Positions 25,218 to 33,896 of a stretch of 64,000 nucleotides of DNA are shown here, in pieces. The first letter of the stretch is position 1. The number at the start of each line of letters is the position of its first letter. Made by a program: the position numbers and the translations under genes. A model generated the notes under the pieces. The model was given only the letters and a program-made list of their open reading frames with translations. It made no database searches and was not told the DNA's origin. The stretch comes from CBDBGD01 sp965205235 (GTDB lineage Bacteria > Chloroflexota > Dehalococcoidia > Lucifugimonadales > UBA1127), in NCBI GenBank assembly GCA_965205235.1, contig CBDBGD010000001.1, forward strand, positions 124,001-188,000, read 5' to 3'.

Positions 25218-27119
25218 CTAGTGAGGCTCCAACCAGACGTGTCGCAGGTGGTGGCTGCCGTAGATCGTCGGCCCCGGGTAGTAGTTCTTCACGTACCACC
25301 AGACCGGCGCGTTGTTCGTGAGCCACTGGATGGCGATTGCGGCGGCGTCCTCCATCAGGAGGTACCGCTGGATGTCCTGCACGATCGCCTTGCGCGCCTC
25401 CGTGTCGATGGTGCGGCTGGCCTTCAGCCACATGTCGTCGAAGGCCGTGTTGCTCCATCGAGTCGTCGGCTGGAACTGGCCGCTGCTCGTGTGGTGCAGG
25501 AACGCGCCCAGCGGGTCCGCCAGGATCGTCGCGTTGGTGCTGGAGCTGATGTGGAACTCACCCTCCCGGCGCCGGGCGCCCATCAGGGCCCCTTCCAGCG
25601 GCGTGAACTCCACGCTGATGCCTATCTCCTCCAGCTGGGTGGCCGACAGCGTGGCCTCGTTGTTGTTGATCTCCTGGCTGCCGTAGGTGATCCAGCCGTC
25701 GTCGATGGTGATCCCGTCGGCGTACCCGGCTTCGGCCAGCAGCTGCTTGGCACGCTCCAGGTCCGCGGCGCGGTTGGCTGGGTTCAGCCCCGGCATGTTC
25801 ATCATCTCCGATGGGCTCAGCACGAAGTCGGGGAAGTCACGCGGGTCCAGGTAGTAGCCGGGGATGCCCCCGCCGTCCTCCACCGACCCGCTGGCCTTCG
25901 CTGCGATGGCCGTCCGGTCCAGTGCGTACGCCACGGCCCGCCGCACGAGCACGTTGTCGAAGGGCGGCTTGGCCGTGTTCATCACCGCGCTGGTCCACAG
26001 CCCTGAGGCGACGTTCAGGATGTTGATGTCGTCGCCCATCTGGTCCTTCAGGCTCTTGGCTTCCGTCGGCCCGATGGTTGGGAAGACTTCCCAGAAGTCC
26101 ACGTTGCCCGCCCGGAGCAGCGCCAGGCGCGTGGCCTGCTGTGGAACGGCCGGGAACTCCATGGCGTCCGTGTAGGGGAGCTGTCGTCCCTCCTGGTCCG
26201 TGCCCCAGTAGTTCGGGTTCTTCTCGTACCCCATCCCCTGCGTCTGGTCCGCCCACTTCTGGATGAACGGCCCGGTGCCCACCGCGGGGAAGTCGAACAG
26301 GTTGCCCTTGCTCTCCAGGATGTGCGCGGGCGTGATGGGGATCATCGGGTTGGCCAGATAGGCCAGGGCGATGTAGGACGACGAGCCGAAGTCAAGGACG
26401 ACGGTGCGCTCGTCCACAACCTCCACCGCCTTCAGGATCTCCTTGAAGGAGGCGGCTGCCTGCGGCGACGGGTCGAATTCCGGGTCGATCAGCCGGTTCC
26501 AGGTCGCCGCGACGTCCGCGCTGCTGAATGGCGTGCCGTCGTGCCACTCGACTCCATCGCGCAGCCTGAGCGTCAGCTTGGTTCCGTCGCCGCTGAACTC
26601 CCAGGACTCGGCCAGGTTCGGCGTGTAGACAACGCCCTTGGCGGGGTCAAACGGCGCATCGTACTGGAGCAGAGGCTCATAGTAGGCCTCCATGTAGATG
26701 ACGTTCATCGCCCCGTTGTGTTCCTTCACGTACGGGTCCAGGATGCTCCAGCCGCCAAAGGCCGCCCGGTTGATGGTGCCGCCCATCTGGGCCTCGCCTT
26801 CCACGGTGATGACCGCGTTGGCGTGCTCGCTCACCGGCGCAGCCGCGGTCTGGGCCTCCCGCGAGGCCAGCCCCGTGGCCGCCGTTGCCGGCTTGGCCGT
26901 CGTCTCGGCCGTCGTCGTCTGCTGCGTCGTCGATGCCGTCTCCGTGGTCGTGGTCGTCGTAGTGGTGGTCGTCTCGGCGGCAGCGGTGGTGGTGGTGCCG
27001 GTGTCCGTGGTGGTGGCGCTCGTCGCCTCCTCCTCGTCGTCCCCGCCGCACGCCGCAATCGCCACGATCGCAACGGCTAAGATGCCCAGCAGTGCCTTCT
27101 TTCTCCACGTTCGTTTCAT
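25218..27119 (-). CDS. extracellular solute-binding protein, SBP family 5, with Thr-rich linker
   Basis: 633 residues. Signal peptide with lipobox AIAAC (Cys near 24), then GGDDEEE and a long low-complexity Thr/Ala linker (about residues 32-85, including a run of ten Thr) that would hold the binding domain away from the membrane. The binding domain starts near 110 (MGGTINRAAFGGWSILDPYVKEH) and shows the family-5 signature LAESWEFSGDGTKLTLRLRDGVEWHDGTPFSSADVAATWNRL. AAGGAGGAG precedes ATG. Ligand unknown. Confidence 0.92.
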   Translation of the reverse strand: MKRTWRKKALLGILAVAIVAIAACGGDDEEEATSATTTDTGTTTTAAAETTTTTTTTTTETASTTQQTTTAETTAKPATAATGLASREAQTAAAPVSEHANAVITVEGEAQMGGTINRAAFGGWSILDPYVKEHNGAMNVIYMEAYYEPLLQYDAPFDPAKGVVYTPNLAESWEFSGDGTKLTLRLRDGVEWHDGTPFSSADVAATWNRLIDPEFDPSPQAAASFKEILKAVEVVDERTVVLDFGSSSYIALAYLANPMIPITPAHILESKGNLFDFPAVGTGPFIQKWADQTQGMGYEKNPNYWGTDQEGRQLPYTDAMEFPAVPQQATRLALLRAGNVDFWEVFPTIGPTEAKSLKDQMGDDINILNVASGLWTSAVMNTAKPPFDNVLVRRAVAYALDRTAIAAKASGSVEDGGGIPGYYLDPRDFPDFVLSPSEMMNMPGLNPANRAADLERAKQLLAEAGYADGITIDDGWITYGSQEINNNEATLSATQLEEIGISVEFTPLEGALMGARRREGEFHISSSTNATILADPLGAFLHHTSSGQFQPTTRWSNTAFDDMWLKASRTIDTEARKAIVQDIQRYLLMEDAAAIAIQWLTNNAPVWWYVKNYYPGPTIYGSHHLRHVWLEPH

Positions 27120-27175
27120 GTCCGCTCCTCCTTGCCGACAAGTTCAAGGCACAGTGTGACCCGTCGGATGGCGAC

Positions 27176-27204
27176 ACCATAGGACTACGCCATACCCTTG
27201 TCAA
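27176..27204 (-). promoter_or_regulatory. sigma70-like promoter for the second ABC importer operon
   Basis: Minus strand: TTGACA, 17-base spacer, TATGGT; about 50-base leader to ATG 27119. Confidence 0.7.
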
Positions 27205-27293
27205 GGGAACTTCTCGCGGGTTTCTGCACGCAGAGGCTCAATGTGTGCGGAAAGCGCCAACAGTCTCTCGGCTCGTGGGGCCATGGCGGAAGG

Positions 27294-27320
27294 TTGACAA
27301 CGTTCGTCGGCGCATAGTAG
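27294..27320 (+). promoter_or_regulatory. possible promoter for the class IV aminotransferase
   Basis: TTGACA followed after 15 bases by TAGTAG; good -35, short spacer, weak -10. Confidence 0.35.
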
Positions 27321-27378
27321 CCTTGCTCGCCGGCCGCGTTCCAGCGCTCATGCGCGCAATTTGCAATCGGAGGCGGAG

Positions 27379-28311
27379 ATGCCCGACTTCATCGACTATC
27401 TGAACGGCGAGTTCAAGCCCCACAGCGAGTGCTTCCTGCCCATCGGCGACCGCGCCTTCGGCGGCGACGCAGTCTTCGACGTCGAGCGCACCTTCAACGG
27501 CGACATCTTCAAGCTCGACGCCCACCTCGACCGCCTCTACCGCTCCCTCCAGTACGTCCGCATCGACCCCGGCATGACCAAGGAGGAGATGGCGGAGATC
27601 ACCCTCGAGGTCGTCCGCCGCAACGAGCAGTTCCGCGGCAACGGCGACTTCTCCGTCTCCCAGCGCATCTCCCGCGGATCCGCCAGGGGCAACACCACCG
27701 GGCGCACCAGCGCCGTCCTCGACGCTGTCCAGCCCACCGTCCACATCAACGTCTACTACCCGCCCTTCGCACGCTACTCCCGCCTCCACAAAGAGGGCAT
27801 CCACGCCATGTTCACCCGCACCCGCAGCTTCCACCCCGCCGCCCTCGACGGCAAGGTGAAGCACCTCAGCCGCCTCAACTTCACCATGGCCATGCTCGAG
27901 GTCGTCGACGCCGACCCGGAGGCCTGGCCCGTCCTCCTCGACCACAACGGCAACATCTCCGAGGGTGTCGGCGCCAACTTCTTCCTCGTCACCGACGGCG
28001 TCCTCCGCACGCCCACCGACTTCGCCGTGCTGCAGGGCATCTCCCGCGACACGGTCATCGAGCTGGCGCGCAACCTCGGCATCCCCGTCGTGGAGGAGGA
28101 CCTGCAGCCCTACGACGCCTACAACGCCGACGAGGTCTTCATGGCCGGCACCAGCCACTCCATGCTGCCCGTCTCCAAGGTCGACTGGCGCCCCCTGCGA
28201 GCCGAGTGCCCCGGCCCCATCTTCAAGCAGATCATGGCCGCCTGGAGCGAGATCGTCGGCATGGACATCGTCGGACAGGCCCACGCCATGTCCACCGTCC
28301 TCCCGGAGTAG
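27379..28311 (+). CDS. class IV (branched-chain-type) aminotransferase
   Basis: 310 residues, PLP fold type IV. Seen: FLPIGDRAFGGDAVFDVERTFNG at the N-terminus, FKLDAHLDRLYRS, the Lys region GKVKHLSRLNF near 160, HNGNISEGVGANFFLV (PLP-contacting Glu) and LQGISRDTVIELA. This fits branched-chain aminotransferases and also D-amino-acid or aminodeoxychorismate-lyase relatives, so the substrate is open. ATG 27379 has GGAGGCGG upstream; an in-frame TTG at 27361 is less likely. Confidence 0.85.
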   Translation: MPDFIDYLNGEFKPHSECFLPIGDRAFGGDAVFDVERTFNGDIFKLDAHLDRLYRSLQYVRIDPGMTKEEMAEITLEVVRRNEQFRGNGDFSVSQRISRGSARGNTTGRTSAVLDAVQPTVHINVYYPPFARYSRLHKEGIHAMFTRTRSFHPAALDGKVKHLSRLNFTMAMLEVVDADPEAWPVLLDHNGNISEGVGANFFLVTDGVLRTPTDFAVLQGISRDTVIELARNLGIPVVEEDLQPYDAYNADEVFMAGTSHSMLPVSKVDWRPLRAECPGPIFKQIMAAWSEIVGMDIVGQAHAMSTVLPE

Positions 28312-28717
28312 CCAGCACACGCGACGCCGCATCACACGTAGGGGCGGGTTGGGAACCCGCCCCTCTCGCGTCGCCGCCCCCGCCCCCACATCGTCGTTCC
28401 TGCCCTCCATTCGTCGTTCCTGCGAAAGCAGGAACCTCGACGCTCCCCGCCACCGACGTAGGGGCGCCCCTTGTGGGCGCCCGTCGACGCCCCCCACACG
28501 ACGGCGCATCACCACGTAGGGGCGGGTTTGAAACCCGCCCCCACCTGCACCCTCGACACGACCTTGACGACCGCGCGCGGTCGCCAAGGTCTACCGTAGG
28601 GGTACCCCAGCGGGGGGTCCGGGGGGCGCAGCCCCCCAAGAAGAAAACCGCCGGGCGGGTGGGTGGGCCCTCCAACGGTCTTCCGTAGGGAGTCCTGGGG
28701 AGCGGGGCGCAGCCCCC
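28312..28717. repeat. gene-free repeat cluster
   Basis: Two copies of the GTAGGGGCGGGTT...AACCCGCC hairpin (28337-28363, 28515-28542), a GTAGGGGCGCCCC...GGGCGCCC variant (about 28459-28486), a full and a half copy of the GTCGTTCCTGC...GCAGGAAC palindrome (28391-28442), and the longer G/C-rich element (about 28588-28684) with a second GTAGGG end at 28686. No credible gene. Confidence 0.75.
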
Positions 28718-29854
28718 CTACGACAAAAACCCGTACAGCCGCCCCGCGTTCTCGCAGACCACCTTGCGACGCTTCTCCTCCGGCATCCGCCCAAAGTCCC
28801 TCGCAATGATCTCCGGCGAGTCCGGCCACACCCCGTCCGGGTGCGGGTAGTCCGACCCCCACACCGCGTTGTCCTCCCCCACCAGGTCGATCATGTCCGC
28901 CAGGATGCCGTCCGTCTGGAACGTCGAGTGCCCCTGCCGGCGCCAGAACTCGCTCGGCTTCATGCTCAGCGCGATCTGGTGCCGGCCGTCCATGTAGTGC
29001 GCGTCCATCCGTTCCACCATGAACGACACCCACGTGATGCCGCTCTCCCCCAGCACGAACTTGAAGTCCGGGAACCGGTCGCACGCGCCCGAGTAGATGA
29101 TGCTCGTGACGTACAGCGCCCCCTCCAGCTGTGAGGTCGAGTCGCTGATGAGGTTGAACTTGTCCCGGTACGTCTCCGCCTCCGACGCCTCCGGGTGCTG
29201 CAACATCGACTGCAACCCCCCGGCGACGTGGTACGAGATCGGCATCCCGCACTCGCTCGATGCGGCCCACAGCACGTCCCAGTCGTCGTGGTACAGCGGC
29301 CTCGCGGCGTTGGCGACGGTGAACTCGCCGCCCTTCAGCCCAAGCTCCGCCGCGCGCCGCAGGTCCGCTGCCGCCGCCTGCGGGTCGTGGTTGGGCAGCG
29401 GCGCCAGCGCGGCCCAGCGGCCGGGGTTCGTCTTGCAGAAGTCCGCCACCCAGTCGTAGTACACGCCGTACACGAACCGCGTCAGCTCCTTGTCGTCGAA
29501 CCGCAGCCCTACGCCCACGACGCCGTACAGCACCTCCGCGTCGACGCCGTCCAGGGCCATGTCCTTCAGCCGAAGCTCGGGGTTCGTCGGGTGCGGCTCG
29601 CCGTCGAAGAACCCCGTGGCGAAGACGGCGTCCAGCCGCTTCGACTTCCCTCGCTCCGCCACGCCGAACCCGAAGCTCGCGCCCCCGAACACGCCCAGCG
29701 TCTTCCCCTCCGCCACCCAGATCGGCCCGTCGTCCGTCTCGACAACCTTCGGCGCAACGTCCCTGAACCTCTCCGGCGCGTTGTTGACCCACAGGTCCCC
29801 CGGCATCCACGTCATGTCCATGTGCGAGTCGCCGGAGATTACGTTGTACTCCAT
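28718..29854 (-). CDS. amidohydrolase-2 family metal-dependent hydrolase (paralogue 3)
   Basis: 378 residues. N-terminus VISGDSHMDMTWMPGDLWVNNAPER, a GGSxxGFG-like segment where paralogue 2 has GTGF, centre ISYHVAGG, C-terminus VWGSDYPHPDGVWPDS, closing KVVCENAGRLYGF. It belongs with paralogue 2 rather than with the DADAHFYEP group. GGAGGTG precedes ATG. Downstream of the MocR-like aminotransferase on the same strand with a 36-base gap, so probably one operon. Reaction unknown. Confidence 0.85.
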   Translation of the reverse strand: MEYNVISGDSHMDMTWMPGDLWVNNAPERFRDVAPKVVETDDGPIWVAEGKTLGVFGGASFGFGVAERGKSKRLDAVFATGFFDGEPHPTNPELRLKDMALDGVDAEVLYGVVGVGLRFDDKELTRFVYGVYYDWVADFCKTNPGRWAALAPLPNHDPQAAAADLRRAAELGLKGGEFTVANAARPLYHDDWDVLWAASSECGMPISYHVAGGLQSMLQHPEASEAETYRDKFNLISDSTSQLEGALYVTSIIYSGACDRFPDFKFVLGESGITWVSFMVERMDAHYMDGRHQIALSMKPSEFWRRQGHSTFQTDGILADMIDLVGEDNAVWGSDYPHPDGVWPDSPEIIARDFGRMPEEKRRKVVCENAGRLYGFLS

Positions 29855-29890
29855 GGCAGCACCTCCACCCGTCTTATGTCGAGTTCCTCC

Positions 29891-31099
29891 CTACCCCAGC
29901 GCCCCGGCCTCCTCGAAGACCTGGGCCAGAAGGGCTATCCCGTCCCGGATCTCCTGGTGCGTATGATGGCCGAAGGCCAGGCGCAGGTAGTTGTTCGCTT
30001 CCCCGCTGGCCGTGAACGTCTGCCCCGTGCCGTAGACGACGCCCCGTTCTCGTGCCTTCTCCAGCAGCGCAGTGGTGTCCACGCCCTCCCGCATGCGCAG
30101 CCACAGGAACAGCCCGCCCGACGGCTGGCTCGCGACGACCGCGGACCCCATCGACTCCCCCACCGCGCCCAGCATCGTGTCCCGCTTGCTCTTGAAGACG
30201 TGGGCCAGCTCCTCGATGTGCTCCTCCATGTGGTCCCGCATGTAGTACAGCGTCGCCATCGCCGCAAGCTGGGCTGTCGGCAGCCCGTAGTGGAGGGCGT
30301 TGATGCGCGGCACCAGCGCCTTGGGCGCCACCAGGTACCCCAGGCGCACCCCCGGCGCCAGGATCTTCGAGAACGACCCCGAGTACAGCACCATCCCCGT
30401 GTCGTCGTACGAGTGGATCGCCGGCGACCCAGCGCCCTCGAACCGCAGGTCGACGTAGCAGTCGTCCTCGAACAGCGGCACGCCGTGCTTCTGGGCGACG
30501 GCCAGGATGTCCTGCCGGCGCTGCGGCCCCATGTCCGCCCCGGTGGGGTTTTGAAACGTCGGTATCGTGTAGATGAACTTCGGCTTTCGACCCTCGCCCG
30601 TCAGCCTGCCGATGGTCTCGTCCAGCGCGTCGGGCCGCATCCCCTCCTCGTCCAGCGGCACTCCCACGATCGTCGCGCCGAACCGGCGCATGATCGCCAT
30701 CGTGCCCGAGTAGGTGAACTCCTCCGTGATCAGCGTGTCGCCCGGGTCCGTGAAGAGCTGCGTAAACAGGCCGATGGCCTGCCCCGAGCCGGACGTCAGC
30801 ACCACCTGGTCCGGGTCCACGTGCATCCCGTGGCGGCTGTTCAGCTTCTCCGCAATCAGCTCCCGGAGCGCCGGGAAGCCCTGCGCGTGCGGGTAGAAGG
30901 CCAGCTCCTTGCCCCCGTTCTCCTTCAGCGCCGCTCCCAGCGCCTCATGCAACCCCTCCAGCGGGATCGACTCCGGGTCCAGGTGCGCGATGGCGAAGTC
31001 GTAGTCCGGCGTGCGTACGGGCCCCGACGCGGGTTGCCACCCGCCCAGGTGCGCCACGCCCTTGGCAATCAGCCCCGTGTAGTCGAATGCATCACCCAT
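29891..31099 (-). CDS. PLP-dependent aminotransferase, 2-aminoadipate / MocR-like type
   Basis: 402 residues, fold-type I. Seen: YPHAQGFPALRELIAEKLNSRHGMHVDPDQVVLTSGSGQAIG, IPTFQNPTG, FEDDCYVDLRF and the PLP Lys in YSGSFSKILAPGVRLGY. The arrangement fits LysN-like 2-aminoadipate aminotransferases and the catalytic part of MocR regulators, but there is no N-terminal GntR helix-turn-helix, so it is an enzyme. GGAGGCG precedes ATG. First gene of a pair with amidohydrolase paralogue 3. Confidence 0.87.
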   Translation of the reverse strand: MGDAFDYTGLIAKGVAHLGGWQPASGPVRTPDYDFAIAHLDPESIPLEGLHEALGAALKENGGKELAFYPHAQGFPALRELIAEKLNSRHGMHVDPDQVVLTSGSGQAIGLFTQLFTDPGDTLITEEFTYSGTMAIMRRFGATIVGVPLDEEGMRPDALDETIGRLTGEGRKPKFIYTIPTFQNPTGADMGPQRRQDILAVAQKHGVPLFEDDCYVDLRFEGAGSPAIHSYDDTGMVLYSGSFSKILAPGVRLGYLVAPKALVPRINALHYGLPTAQLAAMATLYYMRDHMEEHIEELAHVFKSKRDTMLGAVGESMGSAVVASQPSGGLFLWLRMREGVDTTALLEKARERGVVYGTGQTFTASGEANNYLRLAFGHHTHQEIRDGIALLAQVFEEAGALG

Positions 31100-31344
31100 C
31101 AGCGCCTCCGTTCAGCCTCCCTCTCCCCTGTGTCCCTTCCTCTGGGGGAGTCCAGAGGGGGTCCCCCCTCTGGCAAGGGGTCTGGGGGATGTGCCCCCAT
31201 CAAAAAACCTCCGAGGGCGGGCGGGTGGGCCCACCCAAGGTCTACCGTAGGGACACTCTCCTTATCGCTTTCCTCTACTCCTCCTTCGAAGGAGCAAACT
31301 TTCTTCCTGTACCAACCAAACGCGCAGGAGCGACAATGCCCCCC
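31100..31344. repeat. intergenic stretch with the long G/C-rich repeat element
   Basis: About 31142-31256 carries an element with internal palindrome CCAGAGGGGGTCCCCCCTCTGG and the shared end GGGCGGGTGGGCCCAC...GGTCTACCGTAGGGA, the same end as at 28588 but in a different arrangement. No gene seen. Confidence 0.65.
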
Positions 31345-33240
31345 TCACCCCCCAATGTGCCGTGTGTAGTGCGCGTCCAGCCGCCGGATGCAGTCCGCCA
31401 GCGTCTCCGGCCGCCAGTCGTACCAGCCGTGCGGCTCGCAGTTGTACTGCACGTACTCCACGTCCTTGCCGGCGTCCCTCAGCGCCCGGTAGTAGTCGTC
31501 CGCCAGGCTGATGCGCACGTTGTCCCGGTCGCCCCACAGGATCAGCAGCGGCGTCTTGACCTTGTCGACGTGGAAGAACGGCGAGCGGTCCACCCAGTGG
31601 TCCCGCGCCTGGTCCCAGCCCCCGTGGTCGCCGCCCACCACGTCGCCCAGCGTCGAGCGGTTGGCCGCCGACCCGTACCTGCCGAAGTGGATGAGGTCCG
31701 GCGGGCCGTAGAAGCAGACCGCCGCCTTCATCACGTCCGGGTAGCGCGTGATGAACTGGGCCGTGAAGTAGCCGCCCGTGCTGCCTCCCTGCATCACCAC
31801 CCGCTCCCGGTCCACCAGCCCCTGCGAAATGAGGTGCTCGACTCCTGCGGCGTAGTCGTCGATGTCGCCCCCGCCCCAGTCGCCGAAGTTCATCGTCTCG
31901 TACGTCTTCCCCAGCCCCCCGCTGCCCCGCACCTGCGGCGCCAGCACGGTGTACCCCTTCGACACGAAGTGCTGGATGACCGGGTAGAACCCGTTCACGT
32001 GGAAGCCGTGGATGTTCGCGTGGGCGTACAGCAGCAGCGGCGTCGGCCCATCGGCGTCCTTGGGCCTGTACAGGAACGCCGGCACCTCCAGCCCGTCCTT
32101 CGAGGCATATCGAATCAGCTCCGGCTTGACGAAGCCGCTCGAGTCCAGCCCCTCGGGCGTGTGGTCCGTCAGCTGCCGGGCGCTCCCCCCGTCCGACGAT
32201 ATCACGCGAAGGTCGTTCATGCAGGCGTGGTCCATGAAGGTGTGGACGATCTCCTTGCCGTCGGGCGTCCACCCGATCGACCCCCGCGCCTGGTTCCCGT
32301 CGAAGCCTCCGTGGACGCCGTCGCCCTCGGTGAGCTGCACCGGCTCCCCCTCGCCCGCCGACGACACCTTCATGACGTGAAAGTTCCAGTCCCGGCTCGA
32401 CACGTAGGCGATCCAGCGCCCGTCCGGCGACCATTTCGGGTTCCACGAGTCCCACGGGTCGTCGGTCAGCATCGTCGTTTCGCCGCTCGCCACGTCGATG
32501 ACGCCGATGTTGCGCCACCCGTTGCGGTCCGATACGAAAGCCAGACGTTTACCATCCGGCGACCATCTGGGTTTGGAGTCGTGGTGGGCTATGGTGTTAG
32601 GCGTCAGGTTGCGCGCGTACCCGCCCTCGAACGGCACCAGCCAGATGTCCATGCGCTTGTTGTCCCGGTACCCGCTCCTGTCCGACTGGAACGCGATCCA
32701 CTCCCCGTCCGGCGAGATCTGCGGGTCGCCGCAGTTCCAATCGTCGCTCGTGACGTACCGCACCGCGACCTTGTCCGCCGGGATGTCCGTCGAGATGCAG
32801 GCGACCTGCAGGTAGCTGTTCGGTCCCGAGCGCACCAGCACCAGGCTCTTCCCGTCGGGCGTCCACTGGATGTACTCCTGCAGCGGCGCCTGCCCCAGCC
32901 CGTGGCTCAGGTTGATCGGTGGCTCCGAGCCGTCCGCCCGCACCTTGAATACGTCGCCCCGGGCGGCGTACGCCACCCACTGCCCGTCCGGCGACCACAC
33001 CGGGTGCAGCGCCTGCTCCGGGTACATCGACACGATCCGTCGGTTGTCCGACCCGTCCAGGTTGACGGTCCACACGTCAAAGCCGCCGCTGTCGGCCGAC
33101 ACGTAGCAGACGCGCGTCCCATCCGGCGATATGTCGAAGTCCTCCACCTTGGCGTTCGTCTGCGCCAGCAGGTCGATGACAGGGTCGTCCGGCAGCGCTG
33201 GCGCCGCCTGCGTCCCCCCTCGATTGAAGTGTGCTGCCAT
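31345..33240 (-). CDS. S9-family (prolyl oligopeptidase-like) peptidase with TolB-type propeller
   Basis: 631 residues. N-terminal half: repeated WSPDG/ISPDG blades (DFDISPDGTRVCYVS, PVWSPDGQWVAYAA, QISPDGEWIAFQS, RWSPDGKRLAFVS, KWSPDGRWIAYVS) forming a beta-propeller. C-terminal half: alpha/beta hydrolase with nucleophile Ser487 in MQGGSTGGYF, Asp in LILWGDRDN and His in EPHGWYD. Such enzymes cleave short peptides or acylated amino acids; no signal peptide is seen, so cytoplasmic. The start at 33240 is preferred over 33282 because AAGGAG precedes it. Confidence 0.9.
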   Translation of the reverse strand: MAAHFNRGGTQAAPALPDDPVIDLLAQTNAKVEDFDISPDGTRVCYVSADSGGFDVWTVNLDGSDNRRIVSMYPEQALHPVWSPDGQWVAYAARGDVFKVRADGSEPPINLSHGLGQAPLQEYIQWTPDGKSLVLVRSGPNSYLQVACISTDIPADKVAVRYVTSDDWNCGDPQISPDGEWIAFQSDRSGYRDNKRMDIWLVPFEGGYARNLTPNTIAHHDSKPRWSPDGKRLAFVSDRNGWRNIGVIDVASGETTMLTDDPWDSWNPKWSPDGRWIAYVSSRDWNFHVMKVSSAGEGEPVQLTEGDGVHGGFDGNQARGSIGWTPDGKEIVHTFMDHACMNDLRVISSDGGSARQLTDHTPEGLDSSGFVKPELIRYASKDGLEVPAFLYRPKDADGPTPLLLYAHANIHGFHVNGFYPVIQHFVSKGYTVLAPQVRGSGGLGKTYETMNFGDWGGGDIDDYAAGVEHLISQGLVDRERVVMQGGSTGGYFTAQFITRYPDVMKAAVCFYGPPDLIHFGRYGSAANRSTLGDVVGGDHGGWDQARDHWVDRSPFFHVDKVKTPLLILWGDRDNVRISLADDYYRALRDAGKDVEYVQYNCEPHGWYDWRPETLADCIRRLDAHYTRHIGG

Positions 33241-33332
33241 GGCCGTTACTCCTTCCTTTGGGCTGTGCCGCAACTCTACCACAGCCCGCCCCGCCCGTGT
33301 GAGCTTCCCCTACGCTCCCCCCACCCCGCGCG

Positions 33333-33361
33333 TTGCCATCCCTGCCTAAATCTGCTAGTCT
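33333..33361 (+). promoter_or_regulatory. sigma70-like promoter for the RRM protein gene
   Basis: TTGCCA, 17-base spacer, TAGTCT preceded by TGC. It predicts a leader of about 110 bases, long for this window, as is common for cold-inducible RNA-binding protein genes. Confidence 0.55.
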
Positions 33362-33478
33362 AGCTATGACTCTCGATGTGTGCAGGTATCGCTCGTTAGC
33401 TTCGTTCCGTTACCGGACCCCGCCTAGCCCACGCGTGACGCTTGCTGAGAGGAACATACACGCTTGGAGGATCGCTTC

Positions 33479-33745
33479 ATGGACATCTACGTTGGCAACC
33501 TCAACTACCAGACCACCGAGGCTGAGCTCCGCGAGGCTTTCGAGGCCTACGGCCAGCTCAGCGACGTGCGCCTGATCACAGACCGCTACTCGGGCCGCTC
33601 CAAGGGCTTTGCCTTTGTGGAAATGCCCGAGCGCGGTGAGGCGGAGGCTGCCATCCAGGCCCTTAACGGGAAGCCCCTGCAGGGCCGCACGCTCACCGTC
33701 AACGAGGCACGACCCCGAGGCGAAGGGGGCGGCCAGCGCTGGTAG
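33479..33745 (+). CDS. RRM-domain RNA-binding protein
   Basis: 88 residues, a single RNA recognition motif like the Rbp proteins of cyanobacteria. RNP2 is IYVGNLNY (residues 3-10), RNP1 is SKGFAFVEM near 41-49, and a short basic, Gly-rich tail follows (RPRGEGGGQRW). Binds single-stranded RNA; in other bacteria such proteins are cold- or stress-induced. GGAGG lies 8 bases before ATG 33479. Monocistronic: own promoter upstream and a good terminator at 33777. Confidence 0.95.
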   Translation: MDIYVGNLNYQTTEAELREAFEAYGQLSDVRLITDRYSGRSKGFAFVEMPERGEAEAAIQALNGKPLQGRTLTVNEARPRGEGGGQRW

Positions 33746-33776
33746 CCTGCCGCCGCCAGACCACGGCATGACTGAG

Positions 33777-33810
33777 CGAGGGCGCACGGGTGGGGCGCCC
33801 TCGTTCTTTT
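33777..33810 (+). terminator. intrinsic terminator after the RRM gene
   Basis: Stem CGAGGGCGC / GCGCCCTCG (9 pairs, 9-base loop) followed by TTCTTTT. Confidence 0.85.
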
Positions 33811-33839
33811 GGCGAGGATCGCATCCCTCGCAACCGAAC

Positions 33840-33869
33840 TTTTTGCACTTGAGGCGTCTGTGCTAACAT
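33840..33869 (+). promoter_or_regulatory. possible promoter for the nuclease-like gene
   Basis: TTTTTG, 18-base spacer, TAACAT (or TTGCAC with a 15-base spacer), about 28 bases before ATG 33897. Confidence 0.4.
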
Positions 33870-33896
33870 AGCGACCATCCGCAACAGGGACACAAC

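Noticed and set aside
29195..31369. 724-codon plus-strand frame opposite amidohydrolase 3 and the aminotransferase
   Set aside because: Spans two real genes and their intergenic gap, with Arg/His/Pro-rich low complexity.
31087..33363. 758-codon plus-strand frame opposite the S9 peptidase
   Set aside because: Shadow of the peptidase; no motifs.
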